NCBI GenBank assembly: GCA_013297865.1
Contig: JAAFIP010000016.1
Location: 1-64,000 of the forward strand
From: Polaromonas sp.
Lineage (GTDB): Bacteria > Pseudomonadota > Gammaproteobacteria > Burkholderiales > Burkholderiaceae_C
Direction: 5' to 3'
DNA length: 64,000 nucleotides
In this document: positions 34,936 to 43,249 of the stretch, in pieces
Position numbering within the stretch: the stretch's first letter is position 1
How the letters are laid out: each line of letters starts with the position of its first letter
Position numbers and translations under genes: made by a program
The notes under the pieces: generated by a model
Told to the model about the DNA's origin: nothing
The model's input: only the letters and a program-made list of their open reading frames with translations
The model's database searches: none

Positions 34936-35171
34936 GGAGGGAGGGATATGTGTGTTCAGGATGTTGCAATGATAAATGGTTCATTGAAAAAGCTGCATGC
35001 ACTGTTGGGCCTGGGTAATTGCTGTCTTGGCAACTTGGGGGGTTGTTCGTTGTCTTTTGTAGTTGTTAGGCTGGGTCAGCGGTCTGGCTTTTGTCCGCTT
35101 GATCTTGGTCCGCACGCTACCCAGGCGCTTTGATGTGGTTCGCTGGGGTTTGTAGCTCTTTGTCTGAGACC

Positions 35172-35370
35172 GCACGCTGCCCAGGCGCCCTGGGGCAGTC
35201 CACCCGAGCACCGGCCCGCTTCGCGGGGAGCCTCTGCGGTACTCAAAATTTGGGGAACCGGGCAAACTCGCTGCGCTCAGACAGCGCCCGGTTCTGATCC
35301 CAAATTTTTCCGTTCCTCGAGCCCGGCGCTCTGATTGGGTGGACCACCCCAGGGCACCTGGGCAGCGTGC
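35172..35370 (-). repeat. Structured element C, copy 2 (candidate RNA with four-way junction)
   Basis: Basal arms 35172-35205 and 35337-35370 pair over 34 bp. All three differences are G-U wobbles on the minus strand. The main hairpin is 35245-35308: AAAATTTGGG/CCCAAATTTT and GAACCGGGC/GCCCGGTTC separated, on the minus strand, by the bulge ATCA. The loop carries TGAGCGC and GCGAGTTT. GGGCTCGA is at 35318-35325 (minus), and a CCGC-GAA-GCGG hairpin lies near 35214-35227. It sits in the 840-bp gap between the glycosyltransferase and DUF547 genes. A related motif CGCACGCTACCCAGGCG also occurs just upstream, near 35112. Confidence 0.8.
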
Positions 35371-35765
35371 TCTTCACTGGCTAGGGGTTTCGCTCGGAGG
35401 TTTCGCGGTTTGGCTGCTGGGCCTCGATCGGTCAGGGTCTTACTTCCCCGTTCAGACGCGCCTGTCAGTCCTTACAACTCCAAGGCAGGCACGGACCGCA
35501 GGGACCGCGCAGAGCGCACAGAGCGCAAAGAATCCCCCATCCTCCCCCGACGCGCGGGCTTTGAACAAACCCATCCGCCAGGGTGAAGCGATGGGAGCGT
35601 GTCGATGAAAAAATCGCAGAAAGGCGCGGCCCGCCACCTCCAGATGACTACCAAGCATCACGCGTGTTTTCGGAGATTTTTTCGCGAAAGACATGTCCCA
35701 TCGCCCGCCACGGGTGAACTTCAGCTACAAAAGCATTGCCACGGGCTGTTAAAAAACAGCAAAGC
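35371..35765. repeat. Tail of duplicated unit following element C copy 2
   Basis: About 400 bp shared with 40084-40495: TTTCGCTCGGAGG, GGTCAGGGTCTTACTTCCCC, short CACAGAGCGCA-like repeats, GTGTCGATGAAAAAATCGCA, and GGTGAACTTCAGCTACAAAA. GCGATGGGA (35588-35596) can pair with TCCCATCGC (35696-35704). No convincing gene was found; the short frames present are not conserved between the copies. Confidence 0.65.
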
Positions 35766-35779
35766 AGAACACGAACTGA

Positions 35780-36571
35780 TCAAGGCTGCCTGTTGATCGT
35801 CCAGTCGTACGGCGTGAATTCCACTTTGTAGTCCAGGGGCACTTTGTCATCGCGGTACTGGTTGATATACGCATTCAGCGAAGGTGCCTCTGCCAGAAAA
35901 TCACTGGTGTAGAACTTCAAGATTTCCGACACACGAACCACTTTTTCATTGTGGCTAATCATCACATTGCGTTCTTCGTTGAAGAATTTTCGCGCCTCGC
36001 GGTCAAGCTGCTGGTTGACGCGCTCAGGCTCAAAAACCTCCTGCGGCAACTGCGGGCAGCCTATGGACATGCAGTTCAGCGCTACATGGATGCGCGCGTC
36101 GTTCAATGCGCGGATAACCTTGTTTTCGTAGTCAAACAGCGAGATCGCCTGACCACCAAACTGCACTTTGCCAAAAGCGAAAAAAGTGACTTTGCGCAGA
36201 CCTGCCAAAGTCGTGGGAATGCCGGTTTCGATGACTTTGTGCATGGCCAGTGCGTTGTAGGCATTGAGATGGTAGGCCATCACGTGCGCTGGCGTGGGAA
36301 ACAGCTCGGGTCGATTGTTCGGCCCGGTAGTGTAGACATACGCCACAAAACGGTCCAGGTCCTTGCGGTCTTTGGCAACGCCCGCAAAATTGACCCGCCC
36401 CTGGCTGTCTACATGCTGCTTGAGTACCCTGCCCCAGGCGTCATAGGGCGGGGCCTGCACAGTGTCCTGCGCAGACAGCGGGCCGCCCTGCGGCTGCGGC
36501 ACCGATGCACAGCCCCACAGCATAAGGCCCAGCAGCGCAATCAGGCCCATCTTGAGTAAACGTTCCATCAT
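35780..36571 (-). CDS. DUF547 lipoprotein
   Basis: A 263-aa predicted lipoprotein (lipobox LMLWGC, C21). The DUF547 core includes FAGVAKDRKDLDRFVAYVYT, AYHLNAYNALAMHKVIETGI, and HVALNCMSIGCPQLPQEVF. The His, Asn-Ala-Tyr-Asn and Cys residues recall a papain-like or transglutaminase-like arrangement. The ATG overlaps the radical-SAM stop by four bases, so the two are translationally coupled. This suggests the radical-SAM product and a periplasmic or outer-membrane DUF547 protein act in one pathway; the chemistry is unknown. Confidence 0.85.
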   Translation of the reverse strand: MMERLLKMGLIALLGLMLWGCASVPQPQGGPLSAQDTVQAPPYDAWGRVLKQHVDSQGRVNFAGVAKDRKDLDRFVAYVYTTGPNNRPELFPTPAHVMAYHLNAYNALAMHKVIETGIPTTLAGLRKVTFFAFGKVQFGGQAISLFDYENKVIRALNDARIHVALNCMSIGCPQLPQEVFEPERVNQQLDREARKFFNEERNVMISHNEKVVRVSEILKFYTSDFLAEAPSLNAYINQYRDDKVPLDYKVEFTPYDWTINRQP

Positions 36572-37992
36572 GGTGACATCTCCTCCTGTTCACTATCAGC
36601 ATCTTCGGCTGCCGGGTCGGCCAGGCCCTGCTTGGCCCTGCCACGCGCATTTTTTCTGCTCAGCACTGGCATGATTTTTCCTGGCATGGTGCTGTCCAAC
36701 TGTCCTGTGACAGGATTGAAAAACTTCATGGTGTTTTCATGCCGCACAGGCGCCGCGACCAACAGATACTCGTCTCGCTTGGCATTGTGCACACACATCG
36801 ACATGGGGCCTTCGGGTGTCATCACCATGAAGGAGCAGGCTTCGCAGCGCTGTTTTTCCAGCTGTTGCGCATCCATGAAGTTATGGACAAAAAACGAAAT
36901 TTTGCCGATACGGCCCCGCGCAGCCACAAAATCACTGCGCTCTCGCCAGATCAGCCGGGTCAGGCGTGACACCACGCCCCACAAGGTGCCAGGATGGCGC
37001 CAGAAATACTGCGCCACGGTTTTCCAGACCTTGGTTTTATGGGCGCGGTCTACCGTCAGATGGGCGCTGGAGGCCAGGATGTCGCGCACAAACTCCGGGT
37101 CATTGAAAAAATCGTGGACTTTGTTGTTGATGATCAGGCCGTAAGCGTATCCATTACATTGGGCATGGCCCGCGCTGGCAGCGTCGAAGTTGAGGTTGGC
37201 GCCTGCGCCCTCACGGATGGCCTGCATGACGGTGGTGGGGTTGATAGTCACGCGCTCGCGCTCGGTGCCGCGCCCGGTGTCAGCGCCTATCTGAAACGAG
37301 GCAAAGCGCACTACGTCTGCATGGCGCACAAAAAACTGTACCAGGCTTGGGATTTCATGGAAATTGCCCGGAAAAGCGGTGGTATTGAAAATCACGGCCA
37401 GCGGCAGGCCTTTGGCACGGGCAATGTATTCCTCGCGCACCGCATTCAACTCCATCTCGCTGGCGTAGCCCTTGCGTTCCTGCGTCATATCCACATGGAA
37501 GGCCACGTCCTCCAGACCCGCGTCACACAGCTGCTGCAGCAGCTCGCGGCTGGCCTTGATACCGTTGGTAAACAGCGATGAGCGCATGCCTTTTTTGCGG
37601 ATATAGGCAATGATGGCGACCAGCTCTTCGCGCTTGCGCAGGGTGGGATCACCGCCCGTGACCTGCACGTCGGCGGTCGGGCCATAGTGCTCATAGATCA
37701 TGTCAATACGCCGGTACACCTCCTGCAGCGGGATGTCTTTGAGGGCCTGTGAAGACTCCGACAGATAGCAATACGAACAGTCCAGGTTGCAGCGCTGGGT
37801 GATCTCCAGCGCCACGCAGCCAACGGCCATGCGCCGGCCTAACATCTGCCACGGCGCCCATTGCCCTGCCAGGTGCATGCGCTGGCGGGTTCGCAGCAGG
37901 GCTGGCGTGGGATCAGCAGGGTCTGGCAGCGGGTAAGGCTTCCAGTCGGCAATCTCGGCAGCAGTCATGAACTGTTGGGTAGGCTGAACCAC
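36568..37992 (-). CDS. Radical SAM protein with C-terminal cysteine motif
   Basis: A 474-aa enzyme of the radical S-adenosylmethionine superfamily. The cluster motif CNLDCSYC (C68, C72, C75) is followed by VTGGDPTLR, the SAM-binding GGDPT motif. A C-terminal CEACSFMVMTPEG...SMCVHN region near 390-415 could hold an auxiliary cluster, as in SPASM/twitch proteins. The last 40 residues are basic then acidic and look disordered. The substrate is unknown. It overlaps the downstream DUF547 lipoprotein gene and is divergent from a rhodanese gene. Confidence 0.88.
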   Translation of the reverse strand: MVQPTQQFMTAAEIADWKPYPLPDPADPTPALLRTRQRMHLAGQWAPWQMLGRRMAVGCVALEITQRCNLDCSYCYLSESSQALKDIPLQEVYRRIDMIYEHYGPTADVQVTGGDPTLRKREELVAIIAYIRKKGMRSSLFTNGIKASRELLQQLCDAGLEDVAFHVDMTQERKGYASEMELNAVREEYIARAKGLPLAVIFNTTAFPGNFHEIPSLVQFFVRHADVVRFASFQIGADTGRGTERERVTINPTTVMQAIREGAGANLNFDAASAGHAQCNGYAYGLIINNKVHDFFNDPEFVRDILASSAHLTVDRAHKTKVWKTVAQYFWRHPGTLWGVVSRLTRLIWRERSDFVAARGRIGKISFFVHNFMDAQQLEKQRCEACSFMVMTPEGPMSMCVHNAKRDEYLLVAAPVRHENTMKFFNPVTGQLDSTMPGKIMPVLSRKNARGRAKQGLADPAAEDADSEQEEMSP

Positions 37993-38284
37993 ATATTCTC
38001 CTTGTAGGGGTAGTCGGACAACATCCCATTTTCTTACGTGGCATATTACGTGGCATGGGCGCCAAAAGATTCATGCACAATGAATTCATGATCTGAATGG
38101 ATACCAATTGCACTTTAGGCGCTAGCCACCACGATGCGGACAATGGTTTTGCCTTGGCTGCGCTGCTTGCTGGGGCGCCGCACGAGCCAAGCCAGCGGAC
38201 AGTAACCAGCATGTCAGTAACTCACAGTAACACAAACCCAAAAACGGCTGAATGCTGTGTGCTTTTGCTACCGGAGCGCTTTGC
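37993..38284. other. Divergent intergenic region, radical SAM / rhodanese
   Basis: A 292-bp gap between divergent genes that should hold promoters for both. Two direct copies of TTACGTGGCAT occur at about 38033-38055, 13 bp apart, a possible regulator-binding pair. Nothing else was recognised. Confidence 0.4.
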
Positions 38285-38863
38285 ATGAACTCAACCCGAG
38301 TACCTCCGAATGTAAAGCCACAAGGACGCAGCATGCGGCGTCTGCCTATTGCACTGACACTGGCGCTGGTATGCCTGGGACTGGCCTATGCTGCGCTGCG
38401 CGCACCCACCTGGTGGCTGGTGCACGCGCTACAGGACACGCTGTATGCCCAGGTCGCGCCCATCAGCACACAGCAGCTTGCGGATACGCTACTTGCGCAA
38501 GCCCAGCTGCCAGCAGGCGAGAGGCTGCAGCTGCTGGACCTGCGCAACGCTGAGGAATATGCGCTCAGCCGTATTGCGCCAGCACAGAACGTGTCCCTGC
38601 AACAGCTTGCAGCCTATGTGCATAATCATTCAGACAGCGCCGCCAAATCGCGGCTGATCGTGGTCTACTGTTCGGTGGGTCTGCGTTCTGCGCAGGCCGC
38701 GCATCAGCTGCAGCAGGCTGGTTTTACCCAGGTTCGCAATCTGCGTGGGGGTATTTTTCAGTGGGCTGAGCAGGGGCGTCTGCTAGAAGGCGCCAGGCAG
38801 GTTCACCCCTACAACAGCTATTGGGGGCAGATGCTGCCGCTCGCACTGCGAGCGCAGCTGTAA
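38285..38863 (+). CDS. Membrane-anchored rhodanese-like protein
   Basis: A 192-aa protein from ATG 38285, which has GGAG eight bases upstream; an ATG at 38333 is an alternative. A single N-terminal membrane helix (about 20-38) precedes a rhodanese domain: LLDLRNAEEYALSRI, then the active-site loop VVYCSVGLRS with the catalytic cysteine, and LRGGIFQWAEQG. It may carry out persulfide chemistry on the periplasmic side. Sulfur transfer to neighbouring pathways is speculation. mtnP follows on the same strand, 45 bp downstream. Confidence 0.82.
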   Translation: MNSTRVPPNVKPQGRSMRRLPIALTLALVCLGLAYAALRAPTWWLVHALQDTLYAQVAPISTQQLADTLLAQAQLPAGERLQLLDLRNAEEYALSRIAPAQNVSLQQLAAYVHNHSDSAAKSRLIVVYCSVGLRSAQAAHQLQQAGFTQVRNLRGGIFQWAEQGRLLEGARQVHPYNSYWGQMLPLALRAQL

Positions 38864-38908
38864 GGCTGACTGCCCGGCGGGCAACACATGACATTCATGA
38901 AAGGAAAA

Positions 38909-39781
38909 ATGATGATTGGAGTGATTGGCGGCAGTGGCCTGTATGCCATGGACAACCTGGACAAAGTCAGCGAGCGGGTGATCGACACGCCCTATGGCGC
39001 TTGCTCGGACGCGATCATCACGGGTGAAATTCAAGGCGTACCCGTGGCATTTCTGGCACGGCACGGGCGCGGCCACCGCCTGCTGCCGTCCGAAGTGCCT
39101 TACCGCGCCAACATTTACGCGCTCAAACAGCTCGGCGTACGCTACCTGATCTCGCTGTCGGCTGTAGGCTCGCTCAACGAGGCCATGAAGCCGCTGGACA
39201 TGGTGTTGCCCGATCAGTTTATTGACATGACCAAGCGCCGCGACAGCACTTTTTTTGGTGCGGGCGCCGTGGCCCACGTGTCGATGGCGCAGCCGATTTG
39301 CCCAATAGTCTCAGACGCGCTGGCACGCGCAGTAGCGCTGGCAGGAGAGCGCAACGAGGCCTGCAAAGACCTGGTGCTGCACCGTGGCGGCACCTATGTC
39401 TGCATGGAGGGTCCGCAGTTTTCCAGCCTGGCCGAGTCGCTGTGGTACCGCAGCATGGGCGCGCACATCATCGGCATGACCAACATGCCCGAAGCCAAGC
39501 TGGCCAAAGAAGCACAGATCGCCTACGCCACCCTGGCCATGGTGACTGACTTCGACTGCTGGCACCCTGGCGAGGCGCATGTAACAGCCGACACTGCAAT
39601 TGCCAACCTGATGAAAAACGCCAGCCGCGCCCAGACCATTGCCGCCTTGGCCATCGAGCTGCTGGGCAAAGAGCAGCCCGTCTCCCCGTCCCACACTGCG
39701 CTGCAATCCTCCTTAATCACCCAACCTGCTGACATGGCAGCGACTGTGCACGAGCGTTTGAAATTGCTTTGGGGTGGTTGA
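38909..39781 (+). CDS. mtnP: S-methyl-5'-thioadenosine/thioinosine phosphorylase
   Basis: Cleaves methylthioadenosine (or thioinosine) with phosphate, salvaging the methylthio group from polyamine synthesis. The start at 38909 has GAAAGGAA upstream; an ATG 21 bp earlier is less likely. The MTAP/PNP family pattern is clear: MIGVIGGSGLYAMD, FLARHGRGHRLLPSEVPYRA split by the phosphate-binding RHG, MEGPQFSSLAES, and VTDFDCWHPGEAHV. Choice between adenosine and inosine substrates cannot be made confidently here. Cytoplasmic, about 290 aa. Confidence 0.9.
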   Translation: MMIGVIGGSGLYAMDNLDKVSERVIDTPYGACSDAIITGEIQGVPVAFLARHGRGHRLLPSEVPYRANIYALKQLGVRYLISLSAVGSLNEAMKPLDMVLPDQFIDMTKRRDSTFFGAGAVAHVSMAQPICPIVSDALARAVALAGERNEACKDLVLHRGGTYVCMEGPQFSSLAESLWYRSMGAHIIGMTNMPEAKLAKEAQIAYATLAMVTDFDCWHPGEAHVTADTAIANLMKNASRAQTIAALAIELLGKEQPVSPSHTALQSSLITQPADMAATVHERLKLLWGG

Positions 39782-39884
39782 ACTTAGTCGGTACGCTTTC
39801 CACCTGCCCTGCGTTTAGTTCACGGGCTTCTGTGGTTCCTGATCTAGGACCGCACACTGCTTTTGTAGTCGTTGATTTGGGACC

Positions 39885-40083
39885 GCACGCTGCCCAGGCG
39901 CCCTGGGGTAGTCCACCCGAGCACCGGCCCGCTTCGCGGTAAGCATCTGCGGTACGTAAAATTTGGGGAACCGGGCAAACTCGCTGCGCTCAGACAGCGC
40001 CCGGTTCTGATCCCAAATTTTTCCGTTCCTCGAGCCCGGCGCTCTGATTGGGTGGACCACCCCAGAGCACCTGTGCAGCGTGC
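39885..40083 (-). repeat. Structured element C, copy 3 (candidate RNA with four-way junction)
   Basis: Arms 39885-39918 and 40050-40083 pair over 34 bp with four differences; three are G-U wobbles on the minus strand. The main hairpin is 39958-40021 with the same bulge and loop as copy 2. GGGCTCGA lies at 40030-40037 (minus). It lies between convergent mtnP and gpsA. Confidence 0.8.
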
Positions 40084-40495
40084 TCTTCACTGTTTTGGGG
40101 TTTCGCTCGGAGGCTTCGCAGTTTGGCAATGTGACCTTGGTCGGTCAGGGTCTTACTTCCCCCGCTTGTACTAGCCTGTCAGTCCTTGCAAGCGAAGGCA
40201 GACGCGGAGTGTACAGAGCACGCAGAACGCACAGCGGGCACAGAGCGCGCAGTGCACAGAGCGCAAAGAATCCCAAGCCCTCCCCCGGCGCGCGGGCTTT
40301 CAAACAAACCCATCCACCAGGGTGAAGCGATGGGAGCGTGTCGATGAAAAAATCGCAGAAAGGCGCGGCCCACCATCTCAAGATGACTACCCAGCATCAC
40401 GCGTGTTTTCGGAGATTTTTTGCAGCGACATGTCCCATCGCCCGTCCAGGGTGAACTTCAGCTACAAAAGCCTTGCCGCGGGCTGTTAAAAAAGC
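40084..40495. repeat. Tail of duplicated unit following element C copy 3
   Basis: Second copy of the roughly 400-bp unit at 35371-35765, differing by small substitutions and indels. The short CACAGAGCGC-type repeats are expanded here (40207-40270). No gene was recognised. Confidence 0.65.
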
Positions 40496-40512
40496 CAGAA
40501 GATAACCAATAC

Positions 40513-40559
40513 ACTACAAAAACAATAGCTTCCCCCGCGATATTCCATTGGCCTGGCAC
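40513..40559 (-). repeat. Repeat A, copy 9 (downstream of gpsA)
   Basis: On the minus strand it reads GGTGCCAGGCCAATGGAATA followed by TCGCGGGGGAAGCTATTG. It lies 20 bp beyond the gpsA stop, between gpsA and element C copy 3. Confidence 0.85.
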
Positions 40560-40578
40560 CGGAAAACACTAAAAAAAA

Positions 40579-41583
40579 CTAAACCACAGCCTCATTAGTA
40601 GGCTCACGCCCCATCAGCAAAGCCACCGCCTGCGCAGGCGCCAGTTTGCCGTCCAGCAGCGCCACCACACATTGGGCAATCGGCATGTCAACGCCCAGAC
40701 TCTGCGCACGCTGCGCCACCGCGCGGGCGCACAGCACACCTTCGGCGACATGGCCGAGCGACGCTGTGGCCGCTGCCAATGAATGGCCTTGCGCCAACAG
40801 CAAACCCACTTTGCGGTTACGGCTCAAGTCGCCGGTAGAAGTCAACACCAGATCGCCCAAACCGCTCAGTCCCATGAAAGTCTCTGGCTTTGCACCCAGC
40901 GCCACACCCAGCCGCGTCATCTCCGCCAGACCGCGTGTTACCAGGGCTGCGCGGGCGTTCAGGCCCAGATGCAGGCCGTCGCACAGGCCTGTGGCAATCG
41001 CCAGCACGTTTTTCACTGCGCCGCCCACCTCCACACCCACGATGTCGTCGTTGGCATAGACACGCAAGGTCTGTGTGTGAAAAGCCTGTACCAGCGCATC
41101 ACGCACCGCCGCATGCGCACTGGCCGCGACCAAGGCCGTGGGCTGCGCCTGGGCTACCTCTTGCGCAAAGCTCGGCCCGCTGAGCGCGCCTGCGCTCAGG
41201 TCACCTGCGGTCTGCGCGCACACCTCGTGGGCCATCAAGCCTTGCTGCTCGAAGCCTTTGCACAGCCAGGCCACCGGCTGACGCACATCCTGCAGCTGGG
41301 CCAGCGACGCACGCAGGCCTGACAGTGGTGTGGCAATGATGACCAAGTCGTGCTGCGCTGCCTGTGCTGCCAGTGAGGGTGGGTTGTGTGCTGGAGCCTG
41401 GGCCTCGATGCTGATGCCTGACGGCAGGGCAATGCCCGGCAGATAGCGTGCATTGACGCGGCCCTGCTGCATGGCCCGGGCTTGGTGTGCGTCACGCGCC
41501 AGCAGGGTCACTGCGTGACGTGGCGCAGCAGAGACGGCCAGTGCGGTGCCCCAGGCACCTGCACCAATCACTATTATTTTCAT
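40579..41583 (-). CDS. gpsA: NAD(P)-dependent glycerol-3-phosphate dehydrogenase
   Basis: Reduces dihydroxyacetone phosphate to glycerol-3-phosphate for phospholipid synthesis. The 334-aa protein has the Rossmann motif [14 protein letters not shown], then [41 protein letters not shown] with the catalytic lysine, and [17 protein letters not shown]. The ATG directly abuts repeat A copy 10, whose GGGAG lies five bases upstream and probably serves as the ribosome-binding site. It follows secB on the same strand, as in many Burkholderiales. Confidence 0.97.
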   Translation of the reverse strand: MKIIVIGAGAWGTALAVSAAPRHAVTLLARDAHQARAMQQGRVNARYLPGIALPSGISIEAQAPAHNPPSLAAQAAQHDLVIIATPLSGLRASLAQLQDVRQPVAWLCKGFEQQGLMAHEVCAQTAGDLSAGALSGPSFAQEVAQAQPTALVAASAHAAVRDALVQAFHTQTLRVYANDDIVGVEVGGAVKNVLAIATGLCDGLHLGLNARAALVTRGLAEMTRLGVALGAKPETFMGLSGLGDLVLTSTGDLSRNRKVGLLLAQGHSLAAATASLGHVAEGVLCARAVAQRAQSLGVDMPIAQCVVALLDGKLAPAQAVALLMGREPTNEAVV

Positions 41584-41616
41584 AGCTGCTCCCGCGATAT
41601 TCTATTGGGCTAGAGC
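41580..41616 (-). repeat. Repeat A, copy 10 (ribosome-binding region of gpsA)
   Basis: On the minus strand it reads GCTCTAGCCCAATAGAATAT followed by CGCGGGAGCAGCTATG, where the final ATG is the gpsA start. GGGAG sits at ribosome-binding distance. Confidence 0.88.
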
Positions 41617-41660
41617 ACTAAAAGGCATATAAAACGCCTTGCACAAAGCGTTCGGCGCGC

Positions 41661-42134
41661 TTACTGCGTGATGATCTTGGAGCCCTGCTGCTCGGCGGCT
41701 GCGGCTTGCTGGGCTTCGTACATCGCCTGGAAGTTGATCTCCGACAGGTGCACCGGGGGAAAGCCCGCGCGGGTAATCGTGTCGGCCACGCTGGCACGCA
41801 GATACGGGTAGACAATCTGTGGACAGGCGATGCCCATGATGGGGCCCATCTGGTCTTCAGGCAAGTTGCGGATTTCAAAAATGCCCGCCTGCTTGGCCTC
41901 GACCAGAAACACTGTGCGGTCCTTGATCTTGGTGGTCACGGTGGCCGTCACGCTCACTTCATACACGCCGTCAGCCACTTGGCCAGCTTCCACGCCCAGC
42001 TGGATGTCCACTGCCGGCTGCTCCTGCTCCAGCAGGATGGCGGGGGAATTGGGCTGCTCCAGTGAAAGGTCTTTGAGGTAGACGCGCTGGATCTGGAATA
42101 CGGGGCTGTTGTCAGTTGCGGGGGTATCGGCCAT
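41661..42134 (-). CDS. secB: Protein-export chaperone SecB
   Basis: Tetrameric cytoplasmic chaperone that keeps preproteins unfolded and hands them to SecA. It is 157 aa from ATG 42134 ([20 protein letters not shown]). Family motifs are [31 protein letters not shown], and [20 protein letters not shown], with the C-terminal [13 protein letters not shown]. The four-residue longer start at 42146 is less likely. Order secB-gpsA on the minus strand is conventional. Confidence 0.97.
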   Translation of the reverse strand: MADTPATDNSPVFQIQRVYLKDLSLEQPNSPAILLEQEQPAVDIQLGVEAGQVADGVYEVSVTATVTTKIKDRTVFLVEAKQAGIFEIRNLPEDQMGPIMGIACPQIVYPYLRASVADTITRAGFPPVHLSEINFQAMYEAQQAAAAEQQGSKIITQ

Positions 42135-42160
42135 GGTAGGTATCAACGGTTAAAAAGGGG

Positions 42161-42188
42161 TAAAACAAAGCCCGCTGGTTTTGCGGGC
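42161..42188 (-). terminator. Probable rho-independent terminator downstream of grxC
   Basis: On the minus strand GCCCGC (42183-42188) pairs with GCGGGC (42170-42175) and is followed by TTTGTTTT. It would end the rhodanese-grxC transcript just before secB. Confidence 0.55.
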
Positions 42189-42227
42189 ATTTTGAGATTA
42201 TCTCAGGGAAAGGCGGGGGATGAACAG

Positions 42228-42378
42228 CCGGACGCTAAGGACGCGAAGGTTACGCGAAGGACGCGAAAGAAATACAAAAATGACACCCAAAAAAGCAGAG
42301 CTATCAAAGGGATTTGTATTCATTTGGAATTATTCTTTTTTGCGTCCTTTGCGTAACCTTCGCGTCCTTAGCGTCCGG
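42228..42378 (+). repeat. Long inverted repeat of GGACGC-AAGG modules, copy 1
   Basis: Arms 42228-42274 and 42332-42378 are inverted copies containing GGACGCTAAGGACGCGAAGG. Most differences are G-U wobbles if the + strand is transcribed. It lies between grxC and secB. A related structure is at 60133-60325. Confidence 0.7.
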
Positions 42379-42428
42379 TATTTTTCCCTCTGCATCCGGT
42401 ATTTTTTTCCTCTGCGCCCTGCATCCTC

Positions 42429-42686
42429 TCAGGCATTGAGCATTGGCACCAAGCCGCCTTTGCCGTCCAGCGCCACCAGGTCGTCACAGCCGCCCACATG
42501 GTTGCTGCCGATGAAGATTTGCGGCACGGTGCGCCGGCCGGTGATCTGCATCATGTGGTCGCGCGCAGCGGGGTCGGTGTCGATGCGGATTTCTTCAATC
42601 TGCTCGACGCCTTTGCTCTTGAGGATTTGCTTGGCGCGAACGCAGTAAGGACAAACGGCGGTGGTGTACATCTTGACGGCTTGCAT
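42429..42686 (-). CDS. grxC: Glutaredoxin 3
   Basis: An 85-aa glutaredoxin with the redox motif CPYC (residues 12-15, AVCPYCVRAK), the cis-proline TVPQIF and the glutathione-binding GGCDDL. The start at 42686 is preferred because AGGAG lies seven bases upstream; the ATG six bases earlier leaves no room. It reduces glutathione-mixed disulfides in the cytoplasm. It follows a rhodanese gene by 25 bp and probably shares its transcript; the secB-linked arrangement is common in proteobacteria. Confidence 0.96.
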   Translation of the reverse strand: MQAVKMYTTAVCPYCVRAKQILKSKGVEQIEEIRIDTDPAARDHMMQITGRRTVPQIFIGSNHVGGCDDLVALDGKGGLVPMLNA

Positions 42687-42711
42687 GCTCATGCTCCTGT
42701 AATAGTGATAC

Positions 42712-43125
42712 TTAGGCTTTTTCGATCGGTAAATTGGCTTCTTTCCAGGCCTTGAGGCCGCCGGCAAGCACCTGGGTGTTGCCATAGCCCAGCTTTTTGG
42801 CCACGGCCGCCACGCGGCTGGCGCGCGCGCCACTGGAGCACACCAGGATCAAAGGCAGGGCCTTGTTCTTCACTGCCCCTTCTAGCCGGGTTTCGATATC
42901 GTTGACCGGAATGTTTTTAGCTCCGCCAATATGGCCTGCGGCAAACTCCTCTGTCTCGCTCACGTCCACAATCACGGCTTTTTCACGGTTGATCAGCTGC
43001 ACGGCTGCGTTGGGCTGCAGCGCGCCGCCACCCACCACATTGCCCTTGATGGTGGGCCACAGCAGCATCGCGCCCGAGCTGATCGCCACGGCAAACAGCA
43101 TCCAATTGTCAATAATAAATTTCAT
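42712..43125 (-). CDS. Rhodanese-like protein with N-terminal membrane anchor
   Basis: A 137-aa protein. Residues about 8-24 form one membrane helix, followed by a rhodanese domain with [20 protein letters not shown] and the active loop VCSSGARAS, containing the catalytic cysteine, then [14 protein letters not shown]. It corresponds to the YibN-type protein found next to grxC-secB in E. coli and many proteobacteria. The exact role is unproven; links to membrane protein insertion have been suggested for YibN. The start at 43125 avoids an unlikely N-terminal extension. Confidence 0.9.
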   Translation of the reverse strand: MKFIIDNWMLFAVAISSGAMLLWPTIKGNVVGGGALQPNAAVQLINREKAVIVDVSETEEFAAGHIGGAKNIPVNDIETRLEGAVKNKALPLILVCSSGARASRVAAVAKKLGYGNTQVLAGGLKAWKEANLPIEKA

Positions 43126-43249
43126 TCCAGCTTCCAAAAAAACAGCCCGCGCCAGCCACATTGGCCTGTGCGCACAGCCCTCTATTCTAAAATGGAAGGC
43201 TTTGGGCCCGTTTGGCGCCGTATTTCAACACTTTTTGCACAGGGACACC

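Noticed and set aside
34981-35694. Short frames inside the element C duplicated units near 35 and 40 kb
   Set aside because: The frames are interrupted or shifted between the two copies, so the conserved feature is the nucleic acid and not a protein.
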